A stretch of 21,536 nucleotides of DNA. Origin: Fragilaria crotonensis. Lineage: Eukaryota > Bacillariophyta > Fragilariophyceae > Fragilariales > Fragilariaceae. Location of the stretch: assembly GCA_022925895.1 (NCBI GenBank), contig JAKSYS010000823.1:1-21536 (forward strand), given 5' to 3'. This document shows, piece after piece, positions 18,708-21,536 of this stretch. The notes below the pieces were generated by a model that was not told where the DNA came from, searched no databases, and saw only the letters and a program-made list of their open reading frames with translations. Both the position numbers and the translations under genes were made by a program. Numbering within the stretch: position 1 is the stretch's first letter; each line of letters begins with the position of its first letter.

Positions 18708-18802
18708 CTACGCACGTAACCCGTAGAGTTTTAGTAAGAGATTTTAACTACGTTCGAGTTAAAATTGTGACTCGATACAGTAAAAGAGTGCGATGTTTTA
18801 CT
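18708..18802. other. Cluster of three perfect inverted repeats upstream of LINE-like ORF1
   Basis: Stem 1 is CTACG/CGTAG (18708-18712 with 18722-18726). Stem 2 is TTTTAACT/AGTTAAAA (18742-18749 with 18757-18764, 7-base loop). Stem 3 is AGTAAAA/TTTTACT (18779-18785 with 18796-18802, 10-base loop). CGAGT/ACTCG (18755-18759 with 18770-18774) offers an alternative pairing between stems 2 and 3. The place suits a structured 5' UTR, but function is inference. Confidence 0.6.
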
Positions 18803-19087
18803 CGTTAACACTAAATCCTGAACATGTAGCTTTTATATATACTAGTGGGTGCCTCACAATTGATCGGAGTATAGGTAACGGGTACTATGTTTCCAATGTT
18901 CGGAATTACAGGACGTACAGTATCCAGTTTCCAGCACAGCCAGTATTGGCGTCCAATGCAATACTGAGAGGCATCGTAATTATCATACCTAACCTATATA
19001 GTATGTAGTAGTACCTGTAGATAAGGGGAAGATGTCATGATGATTTCATAGAAATTTGCTAATTTAACATAAAGTCAGTGAACTTGT
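18803..19087. other. Gene-free spacer between LINE-like element and Helitron helicase
   Basis: No coding frame with recognisable content. AT-rich. It should contain the 3' end of the Helitron (downstream of the helicase on the minus strand) and the 5' end of the LINE-like element, but neither boundary could be fixed. A palindromic ACTAGT at 18841-18846 contains the CTAGT that Helitrons often end with, without a convincing hairpin next to it. Confidence 0.5.
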
Positions 19088-21536
19088 TTAATTTTGTGGC
19101 TGTTGATGCCGAGGGCACAATGTTGAAATGAGGACCTCCTTATAAACAATGTTCTGCAGTGGATGACCACCAGTAAATACAAAAAGATCATGTGGGTTAC
19201 GAACTCGTGAAAGAGCAACATAAAGTTAGCCATGTGCAAATATGCCTTGTGGCACAAAGATACCAACTTTTCGCAATGTTTGACCTTGACTCTTGTTGAT
19301 GGTCGTTGCATATGCTGGTCGGACTGGAAACTGTCGTCGTTTAAAGACAAAAGGCAGTTCATCTTCTGGTGAAAGGAGAGCAATTCGTGGTATGTCCACA
19401 ATTTCTCCAGAGGTAGGAACAGAACACTCAAGGATGGACCGTGAGATACGGCGAACAATGAGTCGGGTGCCATTGCCGAGTGTACTTGATAGGTTTCGGA
19501 GCAACATGACCAGCATACCTCTTTTTAGAGTGAGGCGATGTGGTGGGAGGCCTGATGGTTCCAAAGAGTTCAGGAATTCAGGAGGATAGAGGGTATATGC
19601 AGGATCATCAGTTTCTTCAGACATGATGTTGTCAATACTGAGAAACACATGCTCATCATGAGGCAATCTTGATGATACCATATCATTTATATGTTGAACA
19701 TCTTTGTTTTTGGGACATAGGATAGCACGTTCAGACCAATAGAGTGGATCACTAGAAGAAAAATCATCAAATACATGCTCAACCAGTTCTTTCACTTCTT
19801 GAGGCTGGGAAATATACAATGGTAGATTTATTGGGGAAGGCTACACATCCTCACCAATCCTCAAGAGGAATGATGCAAAATGGGAACGTACTTCTTGCAG
19901 CTGTGGGTCACTTGTGTTTTCTAAGTCCATACGCAATCGCATATTCTCAGAGAGTTGCATTATGTTCACAAATGAAGTCTGCCAGACTTTAGATTGTAGG
20001 ACAGTTGAATGCACAATGGTAGCTCTTCCAGCATGGCTTAGTACAGGAAGCACTTGACAAAAGTCACCACCCATGATGACAACCAAGCCACCAAAAGGAG
20101 CATCATTACATTCAAGCAAGTCACAAAGAGACTGTGAAAGAACATCAAGACCAACACCCTTAAGCATTGTGATCTCATCAATGATCAAAAGCTTTGCAAC
20201 CTTTAGAACTTCTGCCTTGTCTTTCAATAGGTTGCACATGGATGTTTCATACAATTGAATTGGAAGTCCAGATATATAGTGCAGTGTACAGCCCAAAGGA
20301 GCAAAGTTGGTGGCAGCGATGCCTGATATAGCTGTTGCAAGAGAAACATGTCCTTCACTGCGCACCTTGGCAAGGATCATCCTGAACAACTCTGTCTTAC
20401 CTGAGCTTGCAGGCCCATCAACAATGAACACATTTTGCTGAGTTTGAGTACCACTATTGTTGACAGATGCCAGGACAGCATCAAAAATAGCATGCTGTTG
20501 GGCATTCAGAAGAGGGAAGCGATCCAGCTGTTGTTGAATTTCACTGCTGGATGATGAAAGCTGTAATTGCAACAAATGGTTGATTGAATTGTCCACAGCA
20601 GTTGCATGCTCAAGCAGACATGTGTGAAGGGATGGTACCCATTCAAGTATAGAATGACTGTACATCATCCCCAGAAGGGCATCAAGTTCACGCACAAGGA
20701 AGTCCTGCAGTTGTTGTTCAGTGAAGTCAGGGTGATGGTGTGCAAAATCTTCTGACATTGCAGCCCAGTAGGACTGATAGAGTGACCTTGGATCAGAGAC
20801 ATCACAGTTGAAAAGGATGATTGCAAAGAGTCTTCTGAGCCGGCCTGCTGACACTATCCTCTGTGTGGCTTCCTGCACGGCTTGATGCCACTCAGTATCA
20901 TTGTCTAGAAGACCCAGTGTACGGCAGGCATCTTGAAATGTTGGACAAATCACTCCATCCAATCGTTTGTAGTGATTGAAGCTTGTTGCACCCTTCACTA
21001 CAGTCAACATGCGCCCACAGAAGTATCGCTCACCAGAAGAAGGAAGCACTGTAGAGGCAAGATACAGTGGGGAATTTCTGCTGGTGATTAGAATGCCGTA
21101 TCGCCCTTCATTTCCCAGCATTATCCCACCTATAGTGCTGAGGATGTCATGATAAAGGAACTGGCAAGCATACGGATCATTTTGATTGAGTTCAAACCAG
21201 GCAAGTAACTGTATGGGGTGCTCCCCTTGCAAGTACTTAGGCGGTGTTTCATCCTCCTGAACACAACCGATTGCTGATTGGGAAGATGGTACATTAAACG
21301 CATCACATTTGGCTTTTCAGAGTGAAGACAAAAACTGAAGAGGCGCCAGCATGCCTCAGATCGAGACATACTAACGTCCCTGAAGATGAGGCTAGATCTC
21401 ATCCTCTTGTATCTTCACCAACCTGGACTGCAACGGTCATGGCCTTTGTATACATATTTGTACAGGTATTTGACAGCCTGTACTGAGTTGCATACCTCAA
21501 CATTGATGTGGCAGTCAAACTCTTGGTAAGATAGCA
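19088..21536 (-). pseudogene. Helitron-type Rep C-terminal region and Pif1-like helicase, partial
   Basis: The right edge starts inside the region that follows the Helitron Rep domain (CHINVEVCNSVQAVKYLYKY, VYKGHD), then SEACWRLFSFCLH, HLPNQQSV and LQGEHPIQLLAWFELNQNDP. The helicase has Walker A GPASSGKTE, LAxxISGIAATNF, Walker B LLIIDEITML, GGDFCQVLPVL, LSENMRLR, KRGMLVMLLRN, YATTINKSQGQTL and the motif FAHG-TAA-LYVALSRVRNPHD, as in Pif1/Helitron helicases (5'-3' unwinding for rolling-circle transposition). The frame from 21232 to a TAA at 19088-19090 is open except for TAG at 19841-19843 and TAA at 19226-19228. Shifts occur near 21430 and 21258, and an out-of-frame patch lies about 21140-21040. 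The N-terminal Rep domain lies beyond the window. Confidence 0.85.

Larger units (their letters stand above)
14864..18805 (-). mobile_element. Decayed LINE-like (non-LTR) retrotransposon, 3' truncated
   Basis: Two consecutive coding regions on the minus strand, ORF1 (18681-16547) and ORF2 (16550-14864), with a hairpin-rich 5' region (18708-18802). ORF2 has an endonuclease but no reverse transcriptase in the window; the element breaks off near 14864 against a transposase-like fragment. No poly-A tail or target duplication could be identified. Five in-frame stops and at least four frame changes show that this copy is not functional as read. Confidence 0.65.

Noticed and set aside
18841-18846. 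ACTAGT as a Helitron 3' terminus
   Set aside because: The CTAGT motif is present on both strands, but no stable GC-rich hairpin stands just upstream of it and no insertion site could be shown.
14483-21536. Nuclear genetic code with UAA and UAG read as Gln throughout
   Set aside because: Not excluded, but TGA codons interrupt the LINE ORF2 and gag in the same way. The affected frames are all mobile elements, and the kinase genes give no internal UAR codon, so mutation is the simpler reading.

Overview
The window is eukaryotic nuclear DNA rich in transposable elements. It most likely comes from a diatom or a close stramenopile relative. This rests on three things: a Ty1/copia element whose gag and pol read like the CoDi copia lineages of diatoms, a LINE-like element with an unusual ORF1 plus an endonuclease ORF2 of a type I associate with diatom genomes, and genes with short GT-AG introns carrying a TTCTAAC branch site. 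The assignment is from recognition of protein style, not from a database search. Every supported coding feature is on the minus strand.

Layout, left to right. (1) 1-6652: a complete copia retrotransposon, with 177/176 bp LTRs that differ by one base, flanked by a 5 bp duplication (AGGCG). Its gag, protease, integrase, reverse transcriptase and RNase H are all recognisable, but the frame is broken in many places, mostly by single-base indels in homopolymers, plus one in-frame TGA between gag and protease. It sits 8 bp downstream of the stop codon of the neighbouring kinase gene. (2) 6661-13546: two paralogous genes for an unusual protein made of ankyrin repeats, a TKL-like kinase, a RING-like zinc motif and a conserved C-terminal domain. 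The upstream paralog (10803-13546) looks intact, with one 95 bp intron. The downstream paralog has lost its N-terminus, is joined to the tail of the first, and carries a head-to-tail triplication of about 1.02 kb covering the kinase C-lobe to the RING-like region. (3) 13604-14480: no gene; an imperfect tandem duplication of about 380 bp lies upstream of the intact kinase gene. (4) 14483-18805: a decayed LINE-like element (ORF1 with a C-terminal coiled coil, ORF2 with an apurinic-endonuclease-type domain) whose 3' half is replaced by what looks like the C-terminal end of a DDE transposase. (5) 19088-21536: the C-terminal part of a Helitron Rep/Pif1-type helicase, running off the right edge.

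Two themes cut across the window. First, the three kinase repeat units differ from one another only by small indels, with no substitutions seen, and many copia breaks are also one-base homopolymer indels. Both suggest residual long-read consensus error, so 'pseudogene' calls here should be held loosely. Second, the in-frame stops in the LINE, the helicase and copia gag fall where a C-to-T change in a Gln or Arg codon would explain them. The clearest is the helicase motif FAHG-(TAA)-LYVALSRV, where Gln is expected. This could mean cytosine deamination of silenced elements or, less likely, stop-codon recoding.

The kinase genes are the only host-like genes. Their architecture, and the possibility that both form one continuous reading frame if a single A in an A6 run is an error, make them the most interesting part of the window.
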